NCBI GenBank assembly: GCA_963669155.1
Contig: OZ022589.1
Coordinates: 4,970,723 to 5,034,722, forward strand
DNA: 64,000 bases
Direction: 5' to 3'
DNA from: Arbacia lixula
Taxonomy: Eukaryota > Echinodermata > Echinoidea > Arbacioida > Arbaciidae
This document shows positions 1 through 10,701 of the stretch, one piece after another; within the stretch, counting starts at the first letter, position 1; every line of letters begins with the position of its first letter. A model generated the notes under the pieces. The model worked only from the letters and a program-made list of their open reading frames with translations, was not told the origin of the DNA and ran no database searches. The position numbers and the translations under genes were made by a program.

Positions 1-290
1 GGTCGACCCATTCCTTATCTTCTTCTCTTTCTGATGCATTCACTCGCATTTACTCACTGATGCATCCTGGGAGCAGTGTTGGTACAGCTTTTAGAGTGTA
101 AGTCAAAGAGGGCTCCCTGTAGCCTTTACGATATACCTGTGCTATACAATGTTGAACCCAGACTCTGTGAGGTCAACCCACTCCCTCTCTCCATCTCTCC
201 CTCTCTCACTAATGCAATCTGGGACCAGTGTTGGTACAGATTTTAGAGAGAAAGGCAAAGAGGGCTAGCCAGTTCAGTGTAACTTTAGTT
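1..290 (-). repeat. Tandem duplication of AF10 exon 10 donor edge
   Basis: The block at ~203-365, which includes the exon 10 end and its donor, recurs at ~40-195 and as a fragment at ~1-12, with a period near 175 bp. Shared anchors are ggttgaccca (349), ggtcaaccca (172) and ggtcgaccca (1), plus two copies of agtgttggtacag. The copy at 137 keeps a CAG/gtatat donor-like junction on the minus strand. This is intronic sequence, not extra coding exon as far as can be seen. Confidence 0.7.
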
Positions 291-300
291 GAGAACTTAC

Positions 301-641
301 CTGTCCTTGAGCACCGTGCAGCACATTGTTGAACCTCGGACTCCGCGAGGTTGACCCACTTCCCGCCGAGGCAGGGCTACCGCTTGTATCCCCTCCTGCC
401 CCAACGCCGCCCCCCACCCCCATGGGGTTGACAGCAGCCGAGGAGGGTGTCGAAGAGGAGGCGGCAGCAGGGACTGCAGAGGGGGTGGAGCCCCCGAGCC
501 CTGCCTGCTGGGTGAGGGGGAGGGACAGGCGAGCGTTGACTGCCAGGAGGTGGTCTCTGCGCTGCAGCAGGGAGCTGATGTGCTGCTCTAGCCGCAGGTT
601 CTCCTGCCTTAGCTGGTGCAGGCACGACAGCAAGGATGCAA
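301..641 (-). CDS. MLLT10: AF10 exon 10: leucine zipper, last coding exon in window
   Basis: Encodes the zipper (SLLSCLHQLRQENLRLEQ and onward to NARLSLP), closely following the vertebrate segment between the octapeptide and the Q/S-rich tail. A Ser/Ala/Gly-rich linker follows. The exon ends in CAG with a gtaagt donor at 300-295, so the gene continues below base 1. The last ~60 bases of this exon and its donor are duplicated in the adjacent intron (see 1-290). Confidence 0.9.
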
Positions 642-3600
642 CTACAGGGAAAGAAATGAGGAGAGGTACACTCAGTGAATGATGACTACAAAGACAAACA
701 ATGTCTTTGTACATGTAGGAACGATGCACTAGCACTACTGCTTCAACCTTATACTCTGGATCATATTCCTTTGAACACTATCTTCAAAAGAAGCTGAAAA
801 TTTTTTTCAAGATATACACAAAAATTTACTTTAAAAGGCTTTAAGTCCTAACGTAAGACATGGCCATGTAATTAATGAAAAGTCTGCCACTGTGATTATC
901 ATCATTTTCATTATGGTTTGGCAGAAAATGGGGATACAATAAGGATGGACAGACAATGGACAACCTGCTGGTCTGCCTCCACCTGCAAAAACCCTTCACC
1001 CACATCATCACTGCTGTTTGCTCGACTAACAGTTTGGAACCAGTTGTCTTGATAACATGCTCCTATGACATCACACTTCAGTACTCTATTGCACAAGGAA
1101 GTGAGTACTCACTGTCTAGATGTGAGGACTGCTGCATGAGGAACTCTGAGCTCTGATCCCACTGCCTCTCCAAAAGCTGTTCCATGGTCGCTGGCATCGC
1201 TGGTCTACTGAGCAACACAAAAACAACACAATGCAAGAGAGAAAATAAAAGGATTTTTCAGTGGTAATGGATTCACTGTCCCATTTTTGTTGGGTCCACA
1301 CATCTATTTTGACACTGCCTTTTCAAGACAAGGTGGTTCGCGAACCACGAGTCTTGCCTGATTTCGCAATCGATAAACAGTGCTAAGTTTTTTTTTCAAA
1401 AATTATTTTCCAAACCTTTTGACCCCATTAGCTTCATGAGGAGACACATGTGGTACTGTTTAAGTGGTTTCTTTCACAGGGGTTTTATTTTCGCCAATTT
1501 CGCGAAACGGGAAAAGGTTTTGAGCATTACCCCGAGTTTATCCACAGCTATCAACAGCACACACAACGATACAGCGCGCGGGATGCGTGGAAGAATGTCC
1601 AGAATGTAGGTCAAATGAATACGGTCACAGTACTGTAATTCGCACATGATCAGATGGATTACTTAGCCTAGCCTAGTTCTAGTTACTTTAGATTTTGCCG
1701 ACCACGAATTCAACATCGCGCGAAAAAGGTCGGGACCCCCGCCGAGCGCGCAAATATCTGCGCGCGAAAAAAAAAACACTTTTACAGTATTACCCAAGAA
1801 TCATTTGTACCAAGTGTGATCACAATTGAGACAGAAATAAAGAAATGAGAGCAAGTTAAAGAAAAACTTTAACATTTCTGTAACAGACCAACAGACTGAC
1901 AGACTAACAGACCAACAGACTAACAGGAAAAGTGATTTTACTAGGTCTCTACCAAACTTCGTTCAGGCGAGACAATAAACTCTTGGCAATTGACAATTTT
2001 CATCATTTATGCAAATTGTATTCCCATCGTTCAAACAATATATTACTAATGGTATCCCCAAAGCTTGTCCAAGGTTTATCCGAGTGGCAACAACTAATAG
2101 ATTCAGGAGGCATTCCACCCATTCAAACTGAATAACAAAATGCAGGTGAATGAATAACGTGTTACTATGCAATTAGGGGGGAGGTTGTGAATACAGAACA
2201 AAGAAAACAGCTTTTTGAAAATTCATGCAATCATCACAAAATTTCTGCTTCTTTTTATCTATGAATAAATGCATTTAACAAATGTTTCACTTCAAACTTA
2301 CACCAGTACCCTGGAATGTGGTCTACACCCATTTCATACACATTTAGGGGTGAGGGTTGGAATTAGGGTAAGGGGGGTAGCAAGAGGCGCAGAGTTTGAT
2401 CTCAAAGGGTAGGTTCAACGCCCTGCTTGTAGAAGAAATGGGTATGTGACCAAAAGGGAACAGACCTAATGGCTATGACCCTTACAGCCTGGTTTTGGTC
2501 TATGGACAAGCTGTATAGCTTATGAATGAAAGGGCCATTGTGAAACATACCCAGGTGCGTTGTGCTGGCTCTGCCTGCCAGCTCCCGGCCTTGGAGGGCC
2601 AATCAGGAGACCGCTCTGGCCTGCTGTGCTGAAGACATCACGGATCGCTAACTCATCTGTCGATGGAAGGGAGAGTAGACTGTTGTGAGTAGAACATCAC
2701 GTTCGAGGCACATCAATACATATTTTGTGCTTATTTTGTGGTTAGAAATGTTTCAAGCAATACAGGGCCTCCGAAGAAACATGACAGACTGTGAACTGAT
2801 ACCCTTACCCTGGCTCCAGCTTGTGTCTGGGTTTGTGGCAGCCATAGAATTCCCCCTGCCCCCCTCCCCCCCCCCCCCCCCCATTACCATTGTTCAATCA
2901 CTTGCCTTGAATATCAACCTGGTTTATACAGATCAACGTGGTAAAAATGGTTTCATGCAACAAAGAATATTTGCCAAATGGTAAGACATAGACCACAATC
3001 TGTAGGATATTACAACAATTTCCGTTCCAGCACTTGCCTGGGTTTGTAGCAGCTTTGGTGCTGCCACCACTGTCCCCCAGGGTTGCAGCAAAGCCCTGAG
3101 ACATAACGCCCCTCTGGCCAAAGGAGAAGAGCCCCAGGTCACCCCTGCTGAGGGGGCTGCTCAGCGTGGTGCCGCTGGTCCTGCGCCTCTTCTTGCTGCC
3201 ATAGTCGTCCTCCTCACTGTGGTCCCGGTGCCGTGAGCTCTTGGCCTCCTTGCTCTGTCTCCTATGCTTCTTCTTCTCGTGCTTCTCGCTCCCACTGCCC
3301 AGGATGGTCGGCTTGTCCTTGCGGTCTTCCCCTGCGGCCGGTGCAGCCGCCATCACCACCGGCTTCTTCACATCCTCTGTCTTAGCCTCGATTGGTGGCG
3401 ACGTGGATGGAGAGCTGATCTTCTCCACGTCGACCGGCGTGTTAGCCCCGACGCTGCTTGAGGTAACGCCCGACACCGAGCTGTTGCTTGCGGGCGTGGC
3501 GCTATCCGTTTCCATGGTAACCACCTCGGGTTCAGATGCTGGCGGGAGGTCTTTCACCATGACCGTCTCTGTGATCACCATGGGCGTGGTCGAGGAAGTC

Positions 3601-6600
3601 GGGGTGTGCGACGGCTCCCGCGAGGCCGCCTTTCTCGTTTTTGTGCTTTTACTGTTCACAGGGACATTCTCCGCGGAGAGAGTGGGGGATGCCAGAGTCC
3701 TTTCCTCTGTCGCAGAGTTGATCTCTGCCCCCTCAGCACTGGGAGTGTCCTCCCCGGGGCTAACAGACATACTCCCCTGCCCAGATTCACCACCCCCTTT
3801 CCCTCCCTTCTCTCCCTTCTTACTCTTCTGTCCATTCCCAGAAGTCACTGTATTCCTCCTAAACTTTAAAATAAGGGAGCTATCCCCGCTCGCATTGCTG
3901 GTGATCTCCTCCGAATTCCCTGCCGTGGGGACTATAGTAGTCTCTGTAAAGTTTGCATTGGTGAATTTCGCACTGTGCCCCGTCGAGTTTCCACTACCCG
4001 CGTTTGAGCCACCATCATTACTGTCTTTGGTGTTGTACACGGAGCACACTTCAAATGTTCTAGCTTTCCTTTCTGACTTGGTGCGATGTCTCTCCTTGAG
4101 GTCTGCCTTGGTCTTGTCCGAGGGCCGGTCAAGGAGGGGCTTCTCTTTCTCAGGGGTGTAGTTGGTCCCAAACGGTCTGAAAGGTGGGATCGTCTTGATA
4201 TCCTTGTCTTTCTTCTGAAACAAAGCAACAGCATTACTGGGAATCTGTTTTACACCACTCACACCACTTAATACTCTACAGAATAAGTTTTGTGCTATAT
4301 ATTGATGTGCATTCATCTATATCATTGTGCTCCATTTATATTGTACATGACAACAAAAATTGAATTGCATGCCACAACATAATCAACTTATTTGATAAAG
4401 ATAAATCAAACTTACAATGTAGATTAGAATTGAATTTGCATAAATCCTATCATATTGTGTGCCAATTTACGATCAATTGTTACTACTATGGGCACTGCTA
4501 ATCAACTTATAGTATTATAGCTTTCATCATGAAGTGGGGAGATACAAGTAATTTAAAAGTTAGATGTATCATTGGCAGAATAAAATGCATCCCTTGCAAA
4601 ATTAAAATCCTCATTATCTCTGTACAGTATGAACATCTGTTGTATATAATAATCTATGTAATACAGCCTCGGGTCCCATCTTATAAAGAGTTGTGACTGA
4701 TCTTAATCGATCGCAATACCAATCCCCCATCTCTCACGTACAGAGTTACGATTGGCATAAATCACAAGTCAAGTTGCATTCAATCACATTTTGCTATAGA
4801 GTGCTGAAGTGAGATGTCATATGAGCATGTGAGCAAAAGTGGCAAAGAAAAATCACTTCTTTTTCAAAAGTGGTTAGATCCATTTCAGTTTGTTTGCTAG
4901 ATCCACAGACGTAATTTTTGGAGAAAAAAAATATTTTAAAAATAAGAAGACAGGTGGATTTCTTTTATACCCAAGTTTACGTTCACATGGTTGGATAGTA
5001 TATCATGACAATTTAGCTTTGCATAAGAATATTGCAATATGGGAGAATAAAAAAAAAAGAATGGTCTAAAGTGGATCTAACCCCTTTTGCAAACAAGCTC
5101 TTCAATGGTGATGACACCACTTCTGCACTCTAGAAGACAGGACCCAGATGTGTACAAAGGGTTTACATGTATTTCAAGCTTGATTGCTTACCAGTTTCTG
5201 ATAATGATAGTTGCAGTAGCCGGTGTACTTGACATTATCATTGTTCTGCCCTGCCTCTTCACATAGGAGCCCTTCCTGCTGGGCACTGTGAAGAGAAGCA
5301 AACTCAGTATTACTTTTTAGAACTTATTCCATTTTGGATTGTCCACAAACTTGCAAGTCAATTTCTCTATTGGCCAAGTACATATATCTTGAAAGAAACA
5401 CAACAGATTATTTGACATAGTAACTAGCCTGTAGATAGAGGGAACATGAAAAGAAAGTTTTTTTTTAATTATATCAATTCCTAGTTTCTCATCAAGATTT
5501 TGTTTAAACACAAAGATGGCTTATATGTTATTTGATTATCATATCCTCCTTCCTGATAAAAAGCCTCACATACAGTAGCCATGGAGTTAGCTCCAACACA
5601 GGAATTCTTTATTGAAATGTAAATGCCCCTGGACTAGTCCACCTTCACATTTTATATAGAGGACCATAACAAGTTCAAATCACATACCGGTACTTTTGAT
5701 GACTTTACTTTTTCACTGTATCCCATACCTTTGAGGAAATCAATTGATGCACAACATATTTTTCCTGAAATATTTACAAAAATATGGAATATTTGAAAAC
5801 AAAGAAGGCAAGCAGACAAGGAAAAGGGAAATAGGAGAGGATAAGATATCTAAAATGGGCCTTATTGTGATTCAATGTCAGAACTATGTCACAAAAAAAG
5901 AAATAACGATAAAAAGAATTGAACGAAAGTCTTACCATGTTACATGAAAGGACTGTCTACAGCCATTTCGATTGCACGTCATACAGCACCCAGAAGTTGC
6001 CTTTGATTCTCTGCCCTTTGACTCGCAGAGAAAACAGGACTACATAGAAAAGACAAAACAGAAGAGGAAACTATTAGTTTGTTTAGCAGCTACATGTATA
6101 AGTACACAATTAATTCACTTAATTTGGTGTAAAGATGGTTATTTTTTACTTATTCTTCCAAGAGACATGTAGTATTTAATTAACAGTGGAATAAATGAAA
6201 TAAATTTGTTGGGGCTGTAAATACATTTTTTCTGTATACCATTTACACACACTTTATTACCTACTGTGCAAAGGCTATGAGTGAAAAAGGGGGAATTTTG
6301 TTGACATTGTAATACTCTCTAGGTATCACACAGTTCTTCAGATGCACTGCTCCTGAGCCAGCATTGATATGCACACACTCAATTGGGAGAAAGCAAACTG
6401 CACTTGCACTTGGCCACGACGGTCGAATGTGCACTGCATGCTATGCTATCTAGCTACATGTAACTTGCCAACGTAGTATATGGTATCTGTACCCCATTGT
6501 GAGATCGACAGCCACGGTATATGTACGCGTGCAGCAGCATGAGGTTCCTGCATTTGGCGATCAAGATTATGTCACAATATTTTTGCATGTTGTTAAATTT

Positions 6601-9600
6601 GTGACCCTACACCTCTTTGTGAAATTTGGGGAAAATAAAACCCACATGATAATAAGAGCTCAAACAGTAGTATTTATTAGTGTGACTTACCTTGTTGTAC
6701 CTCTCGTGAGGGATCATGGCTAGGAGAATAGGCTCCATGGTAGACACGTTGCCAAAGCACACCTCAGGGATGTACAGGGCACACACTACATGGGCCCAGC
6801 CTGAGGGAGCAATGAAAGTGGATTCATCTTACAACAGGAGCATCCCACATTTATTCATTTATAGTGGGGCAGTTAACCAGAACGGGAAACTGACCTGTTT
6901 ACTGACCAATGTATGCACATGAAAATATACAAAATATCATGAGGATTCATAGTAGTACATACATCAACATGGTATTTATTGAAAAAAGTCCACTGACTTC
7001 ATGATTTTCGATATGGATGTGATTCATACTTACTTCCATTGTCAGTCCTCTTTAATGCACCTTCTCTCTGAGGACACAATTCACATCTCTGTAAGCCAAA
7101 AAAAAAAAAACATTATCATAAATGTCAGCAAAACAATGTTTACAGTATTTTAAGCAGTCATACAATACTGATCAGTAAATGACATTAAACGAGGGAAAGC
7201 ATGCTGCATGAAATGTTGGTATGCCCTGTTTCGGTACATACTAATGTACTGTTCAAATTTCTATTCCTTTCTTTGGTAAGTGTTGAATTCAGCCATAAAA
7301 GAAATGCATGTTGTTGAATATTCTCTTACAGTTTACCTACATTTAATTTCTTGGTACTGTATACGCTATATATTTCGCGAGTCTAATTCTTCGTGATTCA
7401 GGACTATTTTGTGAGTGGTTAAATTCGTGATCGTGAGGTATCAGTTCTATTAGCATATGTGCTAGTGCACGTCGTATTCATAATTCTGGGTGTTGTTAAA
7501 ATGCACGAAAAGCACCCGACTCGCGAAATTTGCAAAAATAATAACCCTGCGAAATATATGGCGTAAGTGGTGAATTCACTCATAAGAAATGCATGTTGTG
7601 TAATATCCTCTTATAGTTTACCTTCATGTAATTTCCTTGTACCCAACTGATCTACACTACAGCTCAAAGGAATTGGCACAGGGAAAGGGAAAGGGAAGGA
7701 GCCAAAGTTTTAAACCGCGCTATACTTTGTCCAGTTCAACATGACACATGATGCTTTTTAGGCTAAAGCATCATGTTTCATGCTGAACTGGACAAAATAT
7801 ACTGCGGTTTAAAACTGCTGCTCCTTCCCTTTCTTCCCTTCCACTTTCCCTATGCCAATTCCTTTGAGCTGAAGTGTAAGTCTCAAGTTAATAGTAATAG
7901 TAATTCAAATGTATCTAGCCACAACTTTCTTTGTATGCATTTTGACTGGGTTGGGGAGACATAATTTTGTTCAGTTATGATCATCACAAATAATAACCTT
8001 AACTCGTGGCATTATGCACAAATCAACTAGTAAAATGTAAATTGAATGTCGCCATGTGCTATCACCAGATCAAGTAACAATATGACAGATATTTCAAAAC
8101 TACTTTTAAAAATTCACAAATTTGATGAAGCTACATGTATCTTATATTCCACCATTGACTCCTGTGCAGAGTGGGTAGACCAGACTAGTAGATATAGTTT
8201 CTTAAAACAATGCTCAACAAACAAACATGATTGAAAACATACAAGCTAAAAATGTTGTGGGTACCTTGAATGAAGTAAGCTTTTATCTTTTTTAGATATT
8301 AATTTTTTAAATCTCTGATGTGCATGAAATCATAATTCATTCATAATTCATATCTTTAATTTTCAAAATGGATTTGGTGGTCACAAATGGATATCAGCTG
8401 AATATCTGTGTTGAAAATGTGCTTCTCCCCATGCCTCAAGCAGTGAACAACAAAAACTGGGATTTAGGGCAATTTAGCCCCAGCAAAGTAACAAAATGCT
8501 CTGCATAAAAAACAAAAGAGCCCTGTGAAAAAAAAAAAAATTCTTTAGATTTACAGATAATGCAAAACATATTTCAGGCCTCAGGGACAGGGACAGGGTA
8601 GCCCTCATAGTGTTTTTTATTCAGGATGTAATATGTGTGATAACATCTTAGAAACTTAATTTTGCACATAAGTACCTCTATTAAGTACAGCTACATATGA
8701 CTTACCACTCGAGCTGCGCGTTCTTGAGATTCACATTTTCGACAAAACCATGGACCTGTTGGAACAGCTACAATGCCATAACAAGCTGAAAGAAAGAAAG
8801 GAAGGTTCCTGCATTAAAAATATGTATACATGCAGGGTGGTCACCAGAACTTCTTTTATGCATGGCTCAAAAGGGAAGAATGTCACTTATTGTCAGATAT
8901 CTGTGCTGGATGAGTGATACACAACCATGGAAAGCGTGGTTTAAAGAAAGCAAAAACGATCAGAATAAGACCAATTTTGAGTTTATGAGTGGTGCAGTAA
9001 ATTTACGCGAGGTTCACAATCAGTGTCTGGACCCTATGCAAGATGTTTGTGCTGCATGTTTTCTACACTGGGAACCATGTTTATTATTTTCCATGGAGTC
9101 AGACTGAACATTTTCTTTTTTATTTATAAAATACCCCATCGCTATAGATGCGTAAAGTAAACAACCCTGTATACATGTACAGGGACATTGATAGTATCAG
9201 GGTGGTCCCCAATCTAGAAAACGTACAGTGCAAACACCAGTTGTCAGGTCCAGAAAGTGATTGTGAGCCACATGTTAATTTACTGCACCAGTTTAATAAA
9301 TATCAGTCACATTATTCTTCTTGTCTTTGCTTTCCCTGAGCCACATGTTCCATAGTTGTGTACCACATGTCCACCACAGATATCTGACAAAGAGTGACAT
9401 TCTGCAATATTGAGTCAAGCTAAAGAGGATTTTCTGGTGACAACCCTGGATAGGATAAAGAGAACACAGGGCTGAATGCATTTTCTCCATCTACATTGTA
9501 TGTGTATACATGTAAATAGTGTACCACTGGAACTTTTAATTTCAGGAATGTATGAAGGAATCATTACAAAATGATGTGAATGTTCATGCTGGTGAAATCA

Positions 9601-10701
9601 AATAAATCCAGGACCATGATGACTGCAGAATGGTTCTACCATGTAAAAAAATCCTGTCATTTTTTACTAACACATGTAAATTCTTTAAAATATTGAAAAA
9701 CCAAAATAGCTGATCAAGCAGGTCAAGTAAAATTAAACTGAACAGTAACATAGAATTAAAATAATGCAGGAAAAATATAACCGTGGAAGTGTTTTTGTAG
9801 AATCTAACTAAAAACACTCAAAACAATAAAAACAAAATAATCAGATTCCTTTTTGCATTTTTCATAAAGATTCAACAAAATGCTAGATCATGAAATCACC
9901 CCTCAAATATTGGGCTACTTCAGGAAATGCACATTTTAAAGAAAATAACCCAAATTGCTAAGGCTACATGTACAGTATAAAGCTGTAATAATTTTCTTGC
10001 GCAGACTGCATAGATTAATTTAAAAGCCCATGATCTGGACCACACTCAAACATGCTCAAATCAATCACAATTCATATGAATCATGCAATCCAATTATCAA
10101 ACATCAGCAATAAATTCATGACATTATTGTAGAGAAATAGATCTAAGTTGTATTTGCCAGTCTACTTTGTCTTTCTTTGATTCATAATTGCACTGCCTGG
10201 ATTTTACAAGCCAGCATTTGGCCTTGCGCAATAGAGCCAGGGTCCAAGTTCCAGGGTAGTACAACTGAAGCCAGGTGAAGGGCCCAAGCTGGATTTGAAG
10301 GGATACCAAATTTAAATTTCCCCACCAATTTATTCACAATCGCACTTGATAAATGGACAGTTCTTACACACTCAAACCCAGTGAGAATATTTATTAAATG
10401 ACCACAAGCATGCACACATAATGCAGTTCATATAAAACATTTGATTATACAATCTAACATTAAATTAGCGTAACAACTACACAATAATGATGATTGTAGG
10501 AAGGACATCAACACCATTCTCATCCTTGCGCTTATTTACACACGCCTTTTCAACGGGAAATTGATCGTGACACTGCCCTAAGCTTCGCGTACCTTGATGC
10601 ACTGCAACATTACAACCGTGTCCATCGCAATAAACTAGCGGGTTTTCCGTCCATCCCCGCTCGTCCCCACAGACACAGCAACCTCCAACCATCTCCTTCA
10701 T
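301..10701 (-). CDS. MLLT10: AF10/AF17 (MLLT10/MLLT6) orthologue, 3' part outside window
   Basis: Chromatin reader and DOT1L cofactor of the AF10/AF17 family. Coding exons, in transcript order: 10593-10701, 8706-8785, 7034-7088, 6691-6800, 5936-6039, 5192-5285, 3038-4214, 2551-2656, 1113-1207, 301-641. All junction phases agree and give 757 codons. The start ATG has an in-frame TAG 12 bases upstream. Exons 1-6 encode the Cys/His-rich PHD, zinc knuckle and extended PHD (GGCCVCGDERGW, PTGPWFCRKCESQERAARV, GWAHVVCALYIPEV-like, then CRQSFHVTC). Exon 7 is long and Ser/Thr/Lys-rich, with the family motif AKFTNANF and a KKRRR nuclear-signal-like cluster. Exons 9-10 carry the octapeptide EQLLERQW and a leucine zipper. 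The intron after exon 7 has a GC donor (CAG/gcaagt). One gene stands for the vertebrate MLLT10/MLLT6 pair, so the symbol is nominal. The C-terminus runs off the window. Confidence 0.93.
1113..1207 (-). CDS. MLLT10: AF10 exon 9: DOT1L-binding octapeptide motif
   Basis: This exon encodes the octapeptide EQLLERQW, which in vertebrate AF10/AF17 forms, with the following leucine zipper, the OM-LZ region that binds DOT1L. The match is exact over eight residues. Its acceptor is gttgctcag and its donor is gtgagt on the minus strand. Reading phase joins exon 8 (ends in a split Gly codon) and exon 10. Confidence 0.93.
1325..1975 (-). mobile_element. Interspersed TIR element, copy A (AF10 intron)
   Basis: This ~640-bp element shares its sequence, in reverse orientation, with 50217-50603 and 51072-51583. 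One end is GTCTCGCCTGAA plus a run of GTCTGTT units; the other is GCGAAATCAGGCAAGACTCGTGG followed by the palindrome ggttcgcgaacc. No ORF of note. It is non-autonomous, and the GTCTCGCCTGA / TCAGGCGAGAC ends suggest a DNA transposon. Confidence 0.7.
4790..5110. mobile_element. MITE-like repeat with AAAAGGGGTTAGATCC ends, copy 1
   Basis: Ends contain variants of gcaaaaggggttagatcca in inverted orientation (~4865 and ~5085). The same segment appears inverted at 59150-59580. It lies in AF10 intron 6 and has no coding capacity. Confidence 0.6.
7360..7572. mobile_element. MITE-like repeat with TTTCGCGA-type inverted ends
   Basis: The left end tacgctatatatttcgcga and the right end gcgaaatatatggcgta are near inverted complements. 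The interior is also rich in TCGCGA-like words. About 210 bp, non-coding, in an AF10 intron. Confidence 0.5.
7655..7876. mobile_element. Hairpin MITE, copy 1, TA target site
   Basis: A near-complete palindrome: arm one begins CACTACAGCTCAAAGGAATT and arm two ends with its complement, with a ~15-base centre. TA dinucleotides flank both ends (7653-7654, 7877-7878), as for Tc1/mariner-type elements. A second copy is at 13885-14115. Confidence 0.8.
8834..9462. mobile_element. Foldback element with ~220-bp inverted arms
   Basis: The left arm 8834-9060 and right arm 9230-9462 are inverted copies (both begin, read inward, with GGTCACCAGAA and share gaatgtcac and gtcagatatctgtg). The middle ~170 bp is unrelated. 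The short ORFs in the arms resemble no known protein. Confidence 0.65.

Noticed and set aside
326..682. 118-codon plus-strand ORF
   Set aside because: Antisense shadow of AF10 exon 10, which encodes the conserved zipper.
3241..4161. 306-codon ORF on the plus strand
   Set aside because: Antisense to AF10 exon 7. The minus frame matches a known family and is bounded by splice sites.
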